The position numbers and the translations under genes were made by a program. A DNA stretch of 64,000 nt from Algoriphagus winogradskyi (lineage in GTDB: Bacteria > Bacteroidota > Bacteroidia > Cytophagales > Cyclobacteriaceae): the NCBI RefSeq assembly GCF_900182815.1, contig NZ_FXUA01000012.1:1-64000 (forward strand), given 5' to 3'. Below are positions 1 through 10,689 of this stretch, piece by piece. The notes beneath the pieces were generated by a model. The model made no database searches and had not been told where the DNA came from. It saw nothing but the letters and a program-made list of their open reading frames with translations. The number at the start of each line of letters is the position of its first letter. Position 1 is the first letter of the stretch.

Positions 1-670
1 ACAGTCAGATCCGTGATCTCAGTGGTCAGATCCTGACTGGTGTAGAATCTGAATACAGGATTGGTCACCGTGCTGCTGGTAGCAGATAGCGTGAAGCTAT
101 CTCCTTCGCAGATCGTGTCGCCCATTGCCTGAATATCCGTGGCTGTTGCACTTGGATTAACAGTCACCGTAACTTCCGCTGCATCGCCTGGAGCGTTTTC
201 ACAGACTCCATCACCTGAAACGGTTACATAATAAGTCGTCGTAGTCGCAGGGCTGACAGTCAGGTCCGTGATCTCAGTGGTCAGATCCTGACTGGTGTAG
301 AATCTGAATACAGGATTGGTAACCGTGCTACTGCTAGCAGATAGCGTGAAGCTATCTCCTTCACAGATCGTGTCGCCCATTGCCTGAATATCCGTGGCTG
401 TTGCACTTGGATTGACAGTCACCGTAACTTCCGCTGCATCGCCTGGAGCGTTTTCACAAACCCCATCACCTGAAACAGTCACATAATAAGTCGTCGTGGT
501 CGCAGGGCTAACAGTCAGATCCGTGATCTCAGTGGTCAGATCCTGACTGGTGTAGAATCTGAATATTGGATTGGTCACCGTGCTGCTGGTAGCAGAAAGC
601 GTGAAGCTATTTCCTTCACAGATCGTGTCGCCCATTGCCTGAATATCCGTGGCTGTTGCGCCTGGATTGA
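1..670 (-). repeat. Near-identical 255-bp tandem repeats inside the giant gene
   Basis: Copies begin at 1, 256 and 511 on the plus strand, exactly 255 bp (85 codons) apart; the third stays similar to about 670 and then diverges. By eye the copies differ at only a handful of bases, so they were duplicated recently or homogenised. Each unit encodes one Ig-like domain with a conserved CEGDSFTLSA-like stretch and a second cysteine (VCENAPGDA). The array may continue past the left edge. Confidence 0.93.
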
Positions 671-3600
671 CCTTTACTTCTACAGGAATTCTTATAGGAT
701 CCTCACATCCACCGCGTACAACAGCAATGAAGTAAGTCTTGTATCCTGCCGGGGTCAATGCCGGAGTGGTATAACTATTTCCGGAAGCCAACAGGGTTCC
801 TGCTGTCTCTGCATCATACCATCTTAAGGTAGTACCTGCTGCAGGTGTTGCTGAAAGTGTGGCAGTTTCTCCAACACATACTTCCTCATTTTCTGTAACA
901 GCAGTTGGACCAGGATAATTGATTTCTGCCTGATAAATCCTCCATCCACTTTCTAAGGCTCCAAGCAATGGTCTATAGTCAATTCTAACCCGATCAAATG
1001 ATCCACTTGCTACAAATCTCACTTCTCCTTTGCTATTACCTCCAAGCAGAGATAAACTAACCAAATTATTATCAACTACTCCACCATCCCCATTTGCAGC
1101 AGCACCATTATAGGATTCAAAAGAAAGTCCACTTAATACACCAAGGTCAAGCAAAGACCCACCTGTTCCCAAAGTAATCACAATTGTATCCCCAGCTGCG
1201 CCGGTCTGGTTGAAAATCAGTTCCTGCCAAACTCCTCCCGTAACTGCAACCGGTGCTACAAATCTTGAATATGTATTAATGTCACCATCAACCGCATTAC
1301 CAGGATTTTCTACGCTACATAGTACACAAATGGCATATGTACCGTTATTCTGCGCATTCGCTACCGTACACTCTCCATCTGTCGTCACTGGATCAACAGT
1401 AACTGTTACAGCCGTAGTGTCAATTGACAAACAACCTGTAACTGTATTCCTGGTTCCGGCATAATAAGTATAGACTCCAGCTGAAAGTATTCCAGTATTG
1501 TACGAATCTCCTGTTGCTAATTCTGCTCCACCTTCTGCATACCAAACAATTTCCACATCTGCTGGCATAGGATCAATGGAAGCGGTAAGCACAGTTCCAA
1601 ATCCTTCTGAAATCGTAATATCAGAACTTGTAGATGGCACATCTGGAAGCTCGTTTACGGTGATTGAGGTAGTTGCAGCAGGTGTGCTGAAACAATAACC
1701 TTCTGCTACCACCATCACATAATAAGTGGTCGAGGCTGTAGGACTCACTTCATAATCAGCTCCTGCGAAATACGCTCCTGTCAAACTTGCATCCAGATAC
1801 CATCTGAATTCAGGATTTGGAATACTGATTCCGTTTAGGCTCGCATGCAAAATGGTGGATTCTCCAACACAGATTGCACTTTGATCAGCTGTCAGGGTAA
1901 TATCACCGGCATCTATCACCATACAATCAGTTGGCATGGAATGCTGAGCTGTCTCTGATGCATTTCCGCCAACTTCATCTGTATAAAATGCCTCTGCATT
2001 ATTTACGATTGGATCTGAACCTGTTACAGCATCTACTTGAACGGTAAAAGTAAACTCCTGCATGGCGCCAACCGCCAAGGAAGCAATATCAAAAGTCAGA
2101 GTTCCAGTACCTGCAGTTCCCCCACCGTTATCAACTACTGTTGTATTTGCCGGGATCTGATCTACAACTGAGATATCAGTAAGTAACTTATTGCCAGTGT
2201 TTGTGACTGTCAAAGTATAAGTAATGATATCCCCTACAATAGCCTTCCCATCAGAATCAGCATTATTACTCAAACCAATTTTATCAAAATCAACCGCATG
2301 AACAGGCGTAACATCCAACACTGTCCCAGGATCAGCTGCCGTATCCGGTTCGGTAGGACTGCTGTTGTCTAGCGGAGGATAGGATTCAATTGGAGCTGGT
2401 AAATCTGCGGAATTGGCAACTGCAATATTGATGATTTCATCTATTCCAGTAAGGTCAGCATCTACTGTTGCAGTGAATGAACCTACAGTGGAAGTAGCTC
2501 CTACTGCCAATCCAGGCAATGAGAAGTTAACCTCATTTCCCACTAAAGCACCTCCGGAAACGTACGTAATTCCAGTTGGTAGTGCATCTGAAATTGACAA
2601 ATCTGTCAAGTCTTGATTTCCGGTATTTCTAATAAATATGGTATAGTTCAAGGTCTCGCTACCGCTTACGGCTGTGACATTGGCATCGCCATCTACTGTA
2701 ACTGCTTTCCAGAGTTCTGCTGAGAAAATAGCGTCAACCGGAATATCTGTTCCAGTATCTCCACTCTCATCCGGATCGGTTGGGTTTTCATTGTCCAATG
2801 CCGGATATGTTTCAACTCCAGGATCTTCCGGAAGGGATTTAACCAGGGCTACATTGGAAACAAATTCTACATCGGTCAGATTTTCATCCACCAATACAGT
2901 GAAACTTACTGTGACTGTTTCTCCTGGAGCGATGTCAATCGCATCGAATGAAACAACGCCCCCATTTTCAACACCACCACTTACATAAGTAGTATTAGCA
3001 GGAATAGCATCAGTAATCAGGTAATCTGTCATAGGAACAGTCCCTGTATTTCTCACATGGATAGTATACACTATTGTTTCACCACCTGAAACTGAAGTCA
3101 ATGAAGGATCTCCATCTATGACATAGCTTTCCCAAGCCTGGAAATCAGGAGTTTCACAATCCTGAAGAATATAATACAAGCGAACGTTCGGTACAGCAGT
3201 GACTGAAACCAATGATCTTAAGCGAATTGCTACTTCATCAACAGCCACACCTGGGGAAATACGGATTTCTTCATTGGCTCCGTTGTTGAATAAATCAACC
3301 AGATTCACATTCCCTAGAACTGCATTTTCCAGAGTCTCATCATAAACCTCTACCCCATCTAAGTATCCAACTACATCGATTCTTCCAAAGACATCTGCAT
3401 CCAATACACCAGCCCCAACTCCAAGTTTGATTTTAAATGCCCCTCCTGCAGGAATCGTCTGTCTAAACTGTATGTTCTGCTGGATAGAACCGGCTACTCC
3501 TAGGGTGCCTAAGCTGATTTCGGAATAATCGTCATTGTTATTATTATCAAGAGCGCGTTCCGCATTGGTAACTCCATAGCTACCAATCGAGCCTGCATCA

Positions 3601-6600
3601 ACCGTAATCCCAGAACCATCAAAAGATGTAGTAAATCCTGTTGCACAAGCTTCCGCACCTGTATCGTAGCAAAGACCATAGATATTGATACTGTTGTCTT
3701 CACCGAACAATCCTCCGGCAGTATGATCTTCCACAGTTATGCTATTGTAAGCTGCATTTGGCGTAATAGCCAAATAGTATCTTCCAAGTGCATCCTGAAC
3801 GATTTTCACCTGATCATTAAATCCGGCAAAACTATTATCACTGCTTGCAGTGAAAAGTGGCGTCCCGCCCGTGTCATTTGCAGAAACTGTGAAGTAATGA
3901 TCTCCAAGGACAACTGTATTCAACAAATCGCTCAATATTCCGCCTACACTACCACCAAGTAGCGCATCCAGTAAGCTTGCATCAGTATCTATTCTCATGT
4001 ATGATGTAGTACCTGCCGGTACTACTACACCGTCTCCGTATCCAAGAGTTACATGCCCGGAGTATGCTCCAATTCCGGTTAATAATGCGCCTCCGCTGGA
4101 ATTGATGGTAGCGAAACTGTTAAAGTTTCCGTCAAAAAGATTGGCAAGATTATCTGCAAAAGACGCATCAATCAATTCCTCTGCACAGACTGGGCTTAAA
4201 TATGGAGGATCAGCCACATCAGGATCTGGACATCCGTCGGAAATCCGGCTGATTCCATACAATCTGATCGGTGCACTGGTATTTATTGCGGCAATGGACT
4301 GAAGCCCAAAACTCACCCGATCATACACCACTCCCGGTTCGATCAAAAGCTCCTGAATTCCGCCTGAATTAAGAAGCCCCAATAGATCCAGGTTATTTAT
4401 CAAGGCATCCTGAAGTGATTCATTGTAAACTTCATCGTTGCCATTGTAAAGAATCAAACGGTATGAACCTGCAAGATCCAAATTCAAAATTCCCGGTTCG
4501 TCAAGTTGCACTCTGATTCGTAGCGCGTCCGTGTTCTGAGATTTTGTTTTGAAATAAATGTTTTGATAGACAGTTGCCCCTATTCCAGCAATTCCAAGAT
4601 TGATTGTGGAATAATTTGAACTGTTTCCGTCAATGGCATTTTGAGGGTTAAACACGCCTCCTTTTGTGATATCCAATAGATCAACAGCAATACCAGAACC
4701 GTCAAAATCAGTAAAAGTAGCTTGTTCACATAGATCAAATTCCGTCTCTCTACACATGCTGAAGACGTGCATGGTAGCCGTGTTATCCAATCCAATTAGT
4801 GCAGCTAAGTAGTGGTCAATTCTTACTGATTGATAGGCTTGATCTGCAGTAAAGGCGATGTAGAATCTGCCTGATTCATCCTGAACTACGCGAACATCCT
4901 GATTACCAAAACCTGTGGCGCTACTAGCTGTATAAATATCCGTTCCTCCGGCAGTTTTTGGTGTGACGGTGAAGTAGTGATCACCAAGTGCCACTGACCC
5001 CAATAGATCCGCCAAATCTGAACCTAAACTTCCACCTAACAAGGCATTCAACTCGTCATTTTCAAATTCTATCCGAACATAGGATGTTTCGCCCGCGGCT
5101 ACTGGAGCAGCATACCTCAACTCGATATGGCTACTATAGGCCCCTAGTCCCAATGCCGTACCTGTACTTGCAGATAATACCGCATAGGAATCATTGTTCC
5201 CATCCACTGCATTGAGTGGGAAATTGGTATTTGCCCAGTCCACTACTTCGGCAGCACAATCTGAAGTGTTAAATGGTGGAATAGTCTCAGGTGGCGCAGT
5301 CAGCTCTGGATCTGGACATGCTGCACTGAATCTTTCTATGCTGAAAATTTTCACTGGATTCTGAATCACATTGGCACTCACCACAGATTCGATCCCTACA
5401 GCCACTCTATCAAAAGACAACCCTGGGCCAAAAGGAAGATTAATTGTTCCTCCGCTTTGGAGTAATCCCAATAAATCCAATCCTGATATCAAGCCATCCC
5501 GAAGACCCTGAGAGTACACTTCTGTATCTCCATCAAAAGCTTTGATAACTATGCTTCCTAAAATTTCTGCGGTCAACAGATTTCCACCTTCCATCGCCAG
5601 TTTCACTCTGAAGTGATCTTCAGGAGCTGATGAAGAATGGAAATTCACAAACTGGTAAACGCTGGATCCAAGTCCTGCTGCTCCAATACTTACCTCTGAA
5701 GCAGTTGCCGGATCACCGTCAATAGCAAATCCTGCATCAACTACCCCTGCTGCTCCTAATCCAAGAAGATCCAGGCTGATACCTTCCGATTCCGAATACG
5801 TAGCAAATGCCTGCTCACATGGCTCAAAACCTGTTGAAGTACACACATGATAAACATTCATGCTCCGCACTTCACCCAGCCCTGCAATTGCACCCAGTGA
5901 TTCTGTAATTCTTATACTGGTATAAGCACTCTCAGGAGTTACTTCTACATAGTAATGGTTGTTCTTATCCTGAACTATTTTGACTGGTTGATTGAAAAAA
6001 CCATTGTTACTTGAGCTTTCAAAAACCTGCGATCCGTTATTCTTAACCTCTACCGTGAAGTAGTGACTGCCAAAAAGAACATTGTCTACTACTCCGCCCA
6101 GAAGCTCTCCGGCAGTTCCATCAAGTAAGCCTAACAATACTTCCTCGTCAAAATCTATTCTCACATACGAAGAGGTACCTGCAGCCCGGGAATCAAATCC
6201 CAACTCTACAAATCCCTCATAATCTCCCACTCCCAATGCAATACCGGAACTGGCGCTGAGGGTAGTATAGGTATCGTTATTTCCATCAACAGTATTGAGT
6301 GGGAAATTGGCATTTTCAAAAGCCAATACCGTAGCATCACAGCTGCTATTGCTGAGCATTGGCTCTGTTGCGGTAGGCAAAGGAATCGGATCAGGATCTG
6401 GACAGGCAGCCCCGAAACGCTGCACATCATATAATCTGATTGGAGAATTGGAAAGGGCATTTAAGGAAACAACGGAGGTGTATCCTACCGTAACTCTGTC
6501 AAAAGCTACTCCTGGACCAAAAGGAAGGGTAACTGTACTTCCACTTTGAAGCAGACCAAGCACATCCAATCCATTGATCAATCCTCCGGATAGCTTTTGG

Positions 6601-7595
6601 ATAAAGACTAAATTAGATCCGTTATAAGCACGTACTTCTATTCCACCAATTAAATCGGCTGTCAAAACACCTGCATTGGCAACACCCAATTTCACCTTAA
6701 AATAGTCTTCCGGCGCAGATGGAGTTTTGTAATAAACTGACTGGAACATGGATGCTCCCACACCTAAGGTGCCTATGCTGATTTCGGAATACGAGTTCAG
6801 GTCTGAATCAATCGCATTTTCTGCATTATCGACTCCAGCACCCAACAAATCAAGAGAGATTCCTTCTCCATCGAAAGAAGTAAATCTGAACTCGCCACAG
6901 GCATCTGCTCCATCCAGATAAAATGCATTATAAACGTCAAGGGTGTATTCAGAGCCTAGACCTGCCAGAGCCGTTGACCTATTGGTCAATCTAATTCTAT
7001 CATATGCTGCACCTGGCTTAATCGCCAAAAAATAATCACCGGTCTCATCTTGAACTAGCCTTACTCTGTCTGTATTAAAGCCCTGCGTGCTGGTTCTGGA
7101 TAACACGGCTCCACCTGATGTCCTTGCTTGGATTTCTATTTCTTGATTACCCAATAATACCGACCCCAGGACATCACTTAGCAATTCGCCCAGACTACCT
7201 CCCAGAAGCGCCTGTAACAAACTTTCATCTGCTCCTATTCTCACGTAAGACCAAGTTTCGGCTGGGAGAGTGGAAGGGAATTGTAACTCCAAACTTCCTT
7301 CATATGCACCTAAACCCGCTAAGAACCCTGGGCTGCCATACAATCTAGCGAACTGATTATCATCACTTAACGCATTATTTTTATCTTGAACTGTAGACTC
7401 AAGACAAAACAAACCACAGCTCCGATCATCATCACTGATTTCAGTGGCTATGGTGGGAAATTGCTTTGTTTGAGCGTAGGCCTCTGCCAAAAAACATACA
7501 GCAATTAATGAGTATATAAAAAAAGCAACACCATACCTAAGTATGGCGCTTATACCTCTCAATTTCAGACTATTATATTTAAAGAGAGTTTTCAT
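1..7595 (-). CDS. Giant secreted multi-domain surface protein (3' end outside window)
   Basis: The frame is open from the ATG at 7595 to the left edge (about 2531 codons); I spot-checked it near 3700, 1950 and 260 and found no break. Residues 1 to about 35 form a signal peptide ending in an AYAQ-like site. Four tandem modules of about 360 residues follow (roughly 7480-6400, 6400-5300, 5300-4220, 4220-3150), each with a TSFDGSGI-like and a YSEISLG-like block and usually ending in a CPDP-like cysteine motif. Next come DUF11-like repeats (about 3150-1920), then Ig/PKD-like domains, then almost identical 85-residue units at the edge. Such architecture is typical of T9SS-exported adhesin-like proteins of gliding Bacteroidota; the sorting domain should lie beyond position 1. 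The neighbour at 8098-10431 is a short paralogue. Adhesive function is inference. Confidence 0.88.
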   Translation of the reverse strand, partial: MKTLFKYNSLKLRGISAILRYGVAFFIYSLIAVCFLAEAYAQTKQFPTIATEISDDDRSCGLFCLESTVQDKNNALSDDNQFARLYGSPGFLAGLGAYEGSLELQFPSTLPAETWSYVRIGADESLLQALLGGSLGELLSDVLGSVLLGNQEIEIQARTSGGAVLSRTSTQGFNTDRVRLVQDETGDYFLAIKPGAAYDRIRLTNRSTALAGLGSEYTLDVYNAFYLDGADACGEFRFTSFDGEGISLDLLGAGVDNAENAIDSDLNSYSEISIGTLGVGASMFQSVYYKTPSAPEDYFKVKLGVANAGVLTADLIGGIEVRAYNGSNLVFIQKLSGGLINGLDVLGLLQSGSTVTLPFGPGVAFDRVTVGYTSVVSLNALSNSPIRLYDVQRFGAACPDPDPIPLPTATEPMLSNSSCDATVLAFENANFPLNTVDGNNDTYTTLSASSGIALGVGDYEGFVELGFDSRAAGTSSYVRIDFDEEVLLGLLDGTAGELLGGVVDNVLFGSHYFTVEVKNNGSQVFESSSNNGFFNQPVKIVQDKNNHYYVEVTPESAYTSIRITESLGAIAGLGEVRSMNVYHVCTSTGFEPCEQAFATYSESEGISLDLLGLGAAGVVDAGFAIDGDPATASEVSIGAAGLGSSVYQFVNFHSSSAPEDHFRVKLAMEGGNLLTAEILGSIVIKAFDGDTEVYSQGLRDGLISGLDLLGLLQSGGTINLPFGPGLSFDRVAVGIESVVSANVIQNPVKIFSIERFSAACPDPELTAPPETIPPFNTSDCAAEVVDWANTNFPLNAVDGNNDSYAVLSASTGTALGLGAYSSHIELRYAAPVAAGETSYVRIEFENDELNALLGGSLGSDLADLLGSVALGDHYFTVTPKTAGGTDIYTASSATGFGNQDVRVVQDESGRFYIAFTADQAYQSVRIDHYLAALIGLDNTATMHVFSMCRETEFDLCEQATFTDFDGSGIAVDLLDITKGGVFNPQNAIDGNSSNYSTINLGIAGIGATVYQNIYFKTKSQNTDALRIRVQLDEPGILNLDLAGSYRLILYNGNDEVYNESLQDALINNLDLLGLLNSGGIQELLIEPGVVYDRVSFGLQSIAAINTSAPIRLYGISRISDGCPDPDVADPPYLSPVCAEELIDASFADNLANLFDGNFNSFATINSSGGALLTGIGAYSGHVTLGYGDGVVVPAGTTSYMRIDTDASLLDALLGGSVGGILSDLLNTVVLGDHYFTVSANDTGGTPLFTASSDNSFAGFNDQVKIVQDALGRYYLAITPNAAYNSITVEDHTAGGLFGEDNSINIYGLCYDTGAEACATGFTTSFDGSGITVDAGSIGSYGVTNAERALDNNNNDDYSEISLGTLGVAGSIQQNIQFRQTIPAGGAFKIKLGVGAGVLDADVFGRIDVVGYLDGVEVYDETLENAVLGNVNLVDLFNNGANEEIRISPGVAVDEVAIRLRSLVSVTAVPNVRLYYILQDCETPDFQAWESYVIDGDPSLTSVSGGETIVYTIHVRNTGTVPMTDYLITDAIPANTTYVSGGVENGGVVSFDAIDIAPGETVTVSFTVLVDENLTDVEFVSNVALVKSLPEDPGVETYPALDNENPTDPDESGDTGTDIPVDAIFSAELWKAVTVDGDANVTAVSGSETLNYTIFIRNTGNQDLTDLSISDALPTGITYVSGGALVGNEVNFSLPGLAVGATSTVGSFTATVDADLTGIDEIINIAVANSADLPAPIESYPPLDNSSPTEPDTAADPGTVLDVTPVHAVDFDKIGLSNNADSDGKAIVGDIITYTLTVTNTGNKLLTDISVVDQIPANTTVVDNGGGTAGTGTLTFDIASLAVGAMQEFTFTVQVDAVTGSDPIVNNAEAFYTDEVGGNASETAQHSMPTDCMVIDAGDITLTADQSAICVGESTILHASLNGISIPNPEFRWYLDASLTGAYFAGADYEVSPTASTTYYVMVVAEGYCFSTPAATTSITVNELPDVPSTSSDITISEGFGTVLTASIDPMPADVEIVWYAEGGAELATGDSYNTGILSAGVYTYYAGTRNTVTGCLSIDTTAVTVTVDPVTTDGECTVANAQNNGTYAICVLCSVENPGNAVDGDINTYSRFVAPVAVTGGVWQELIFNQTGAAGDTIVITLGTGGSLLDLGVLSGLSFESYNGAAANGDGGVVDNNLVSLSLLGGNSKGEVRFVASGSFDRVRIDYRPLLGALESGWRIYQAEINYPGPTAVTENEEVCVGETATLSATPAAGTTLRWYDAETAGTLLASGNSYTTPALTPAGYKTYFIAVVRGGCEDPIRIPVEVKVNPGATATDIQAMGDTICEGNSFTLSATSSTVTNPIFRFYTSQDLTTEITDLTVSPATTTTYYVTVSGDGVCENAPGDAAEVTVTVNPSATATDIQAMGDTICEGDSFTLSASSSTVTNPVFRFYTSQDLTTEITDLTVSPATTTTYYVTVSGDGVCENAPGDAAEVTVTVNPSATATDIQAMGDTICEGDSFTLSATSSTVTNPVFRFYTSQDLTTEITDLT

Positions 7596-8097
7596 ATGTT
7601 GTAGTTTTAAAATTTTTCGATTGAAATAATAGATTGGGTTGATTATAAAGGACATTATTGAGCACAATACCCGAAATTGAAAAAGCTGGTTGAAAAAAAT
7701 TATCAACTGCACTAAAAGAGCATAATAAACGATCCAAACAATTAAAAAATGAACAGCATAAAAACTGTATGTAACTCTTTATTAACCCCTTAATATTAGA
7801 TGTCATTACATCTAACATCAGGGATAAAGCACTTTTAAAAACTAGGATAATAAAATAACAGTAGCTGTACTTCATAGAGAATATTTAAGCAGTAATAATT
7901 TCAACTTTACAAAAATTAGAAATTATATATCGACTCTAAAAGGCATACTGCCATTCTGTTATTTAATTGCAATTTTCTGTTATCAAAAAGACAATAACTC
8001 CAAGAAAAAGGAAAAACAACATGGTTCAATAGCTAAACATATAGCATATATTTTCCTTCTATAAGGCACAGCTATCAAATCAGGATTAGATCCGACA
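7596..8097. other. 502-bp gene-free spacer
   Basis: An AT-rich spacer between the two minus-strand surface-protein genes. A 98-codon minus-strand frame (7579-7875) overlaps the start of the giant gene and has no recognisable features, so I do not call it. I see no clear terminator, repeat or promoter; the promoter of the giant gene should lie here. Confidence 0.6.
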
Positions 8098-10431
8098 TTA
8101 ATTTTTAATTAAATGAATTGCGTGTTTATTACTCGAGTCGATAATGATCAAAAAATATTCACCAGGCGGGTGAGATTCCAAATTACTGATCCGTAGAGTA
8201 TTTTGCCTACTTACTCTTGCTTTTCCAGCTCTAAGAATTGATCCTTTTCCGGAATACAATTGATAGGAAATCTCTTTACTCTCGCTGTAGCTAGTTCCTA
8301 TAGTGAATTGATTTTCAAACTGATTAGGATACACCTGATAGGCATTTGAAAGGCCATGGGCATTGTAAACACGGCGCAAGTCAGAAGTGAATTCTATCTC
8401 ACTATTTTCATTTATCAAAACCAGTCTATAATAGCTTTCTCCTTTTAAAGGGGTTTCATCCAAATACCTATTGGAAACTTCCTCACTCAAGTTTTTCGCC
8501 CAGATTTCTCTGAAATCTAGATTTGAACCGGCTCTTTGAATGATTACCTTTTTATTTTCAGGTTGTTTTGAGAATTCCCAAGACAAATCAACCTCACCTA
8601 TTGATGTTAAATTGGCATCGAAACGCTCAAGAGAAACATTCAAAATTCTTGCGATTGAACTCAGATCCAGTTCCATAGGCTCATCTGAGATGCATCCTTC
8701 ATTAGGAATCCAATTCAAATAAAATTTGTATGGATCAGTTTCATCTCTAAACTTAAGCCCTGTCATGGTTAGATCTGCACCATCCAATTCGAACAGTACA
8801 TCATCTATCACAAAGCCATCTGTAATCTGTATAGCCATATCTTCATCCACGTACCATTCGAAAAAACCATCAGTTGGCAGATCTTTAATCGAGGGTTTTA
8901 GAGTCATTGGATTTACCCCTTCCAAATAGGTATACTTTCCATCTTCATCAATTCCTAGCTCACCTGAAGGCTCAATACTGTAGTTTGCTGGGGTTGGAAC
9001 AGGTTTTACCTTGATTTTGAATCGAGATGGCTCACTCTCGCCAGCACAGGATAGTCCATTTGACTTTACTAAAAATTCGTGGTCTCCTGGAGCAAGGTCA
9101 ATAGGAGTTGTATATGCATCTGCTATTCCTATTGCGGTCTCATCATTATTAGATTCTAATCTATACCAATTCAAATCCCCTCCTGCAGCATTATCGGGGG
9201 TCACAGTTACTGTTTGTCCATAGCAGATTTCATAGAATCCTTCCTCAGGAAGTGTATCAATTACCGGTCGAATAGGTTTGACAGTTGCCCCACTGATCTG
9301 TAGGCTACCGGTAAGAGCACCCAAATCCACCAATGATGCCATTCGGATACCGACTGCATCTATTGTGCTCGTACCAGCACTAATGGGGAATTGAAAAAAT
9401 TCATCTGATGCCAATAAACCTAATACATCCAATTCCAAGAGACTAGCCGCAGAGACGGTAGATACCTCTACCCCATTGGAATAAGCGACTAATTCAACGT
9501 AATTCAAAAGCCCTAAATCAAGTAAAGACTGACCGGTAGCCATACTTATCAAAACTTCATTGCCAGGTTGTACAGGGGAATTGAAGTAGATTTTCTGCTC
9601 CATAGTACCCGCCAAACCCACAACACCCAATGATATCTCTGAAAAGGTAGTTTCCAAATCATCATCAATTGCGAGGCTTAAGGATTCTACCAAAGGATTT
9701 AACCCAGCTGCGTCTAGGGTTATTCCACTACCGTCGAAGCTTGTAAAAGTGGGTTGGGGATCACATAAATCTGAATCAAAATAAAATGCATGGTAGACGT
9801 CTAATGTGTATTCTGTATTGCCTCCTAGAAGTGAACTGGACTGATTTGTGATCAAAATTCTATCGTAGGCTGTATCAGGCCTAATTGCCAAATAGCTATT
9901 TCCAAATTCATCATTTACAAGCCACACAAGGTCGTTATTAAACCCAAGCAAACTTGAATTCTCAGCCATTACTGAGCCTGAAGACGATCTCGCTTCAATT
10001 ATTATCTCTTGTTCCCCTAATAAAACCACACTTAATACTCCTGAAAGCAAATCTCCAAGACTACCCCCTAGGAGAGACTGTAGTAAGCTTTGATCTGCAT
10101 CAATTCGGATATAGGTAATAGTATTTGCCGGAACGGTAGAATCAAATTTTAATTGAATTTTTGACTTATAAGATCCCACTCCCAATAATGCTCCTGGACT
10201 CGATAACATACGTGCATATAAACCATTATCACTTTGCGCGTTAGTTCGATTTAATATAGTGGGTACGCAACTCGGAAATATTCCACCACATGGAGTAGTT
10301 TTATTTCCGATTATAGAAGTTGCCGTGGTTGCATATTCTGTCCTTGCATAAGTTGATCGGCAGACAAGTACCGCAGAGATAATAAGAGCAATAAATACTT
10401 TTAAACAGATATTTAACTGACGACCTTCCAT
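8098..10431 (-). CDS. T9SS-sorted surface protein, short paralogue of the giant gene
   Basis: 777 residues. The N-terminus is a signal peptide (hydrophobic residues about 10-28). Residues about 40-410 match one module of the giant protein: the same LLSSPGALLGVGSYKSKIQL-like opening, the LLGGSLGDLLSGVL segment, the EYTLDVYHAFY block and the TSFDGSGI / FSEISLG blocks. An Ig-like domain with cysteines follows (about 415-490). The last ~85 residues look like a type A T9SS C-terminal sorting domain (YQVYPNQFENQF, then PPGEYFLIIIDSS, then a basic end), so the protein is predicted to cross the outer membrane by T9SS. It lies 502 bp upstream of the giant gene on the same strand and may function with it. 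Binding partners are unknown. Confidence 0.85.
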   Translation of the reverse strand: MEGRQLNICLKVFIALIISAVLVCRSTYARTEYATTATSIIGNKTTPCGGIFPSCVPTILNRTNAQSDNGLYARMLSSPGALLGVGSYKSKIQLKFDSTVPANTITYIRIDADQSLLQSLLGGSLGDLLSGVLSVVLLGEQEIIIEARSSSGSVMAENSSLLGFNNDLVWLVNDEFGNSYLAIRPDTAYDRILITNQSSSLLGGNTEYTLDVYHAFYFDSDLCDPQPTFTSFDGSGITLDAAGLNPLVESLSLAIDDDLETTFSEISLGVVGLAGTMEQKIYFNSPVQPGNEVLISMATGQSLLDLGLLNYVELVAYSNGVEVSTVSAASLLELDVLGLLASDEFFQFPISAGTSTIDAVGIRMASLVDLGALTGSLQISGATVKPIRPVIDTLPEEGFYEICYGQTVTVTPDNAAGGDLNWYRLESNNDETAIGIADAYTTPIDLAPGDHEFLVKSNGLSCAGESEPSRFKIKVKPVPTPANYSIEPSGELGIDEDGKYTYLEGVNPMTLKPSIKDLPTDGFFEWYVDEDMAIQITDGFVIDDVLFELDGADLTMTGLKFRDETDPYKFYLNWIPNEGCISDEPMELDLSSIARILNVSLERFDANLTSIGEVDLSWEFSKQPENKKVIIQRAGSNLDFREIWAKNLSEEVSNRYLDETPLKGESYYRLVLINENSEIEFTSDLRRVYNAHGLSNAYQVYPNQFENQFTIGTSYSESKEISYQLYSGKGSILRAGKARVSRQNTLRISNLESHPPGEYFLIIIDSSNKHAIHLIKN

Positions 10432-10689
10432 TTAGAATAAAATCTTCAAGAAGGAATCTATATACTTTATGCAATTTTTAAAAAAGGCAACTTATTACCT
10501 CGACATTCTGGTTAAATAAAAAAATCAGGAGACAAAAAAATATATTTAAAATTCGTTTATCCATGAACTTATTACAAATAAAAATTAAAATAAATAATTT
10601 AATAACATATTAAGCATTTTAGATTTCAATAATCCACCGTTTGATAACAACAAAAACCAAAATCTTCTAAAAAGGGATATTCAAATATT

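Noticed and set aside
7579..7875. 98-codon minus-strand frame before the giant gene
   Set aside because: It overlaps the giant gene's start codon in another frame, is AT-driven and has no signal or domain features.
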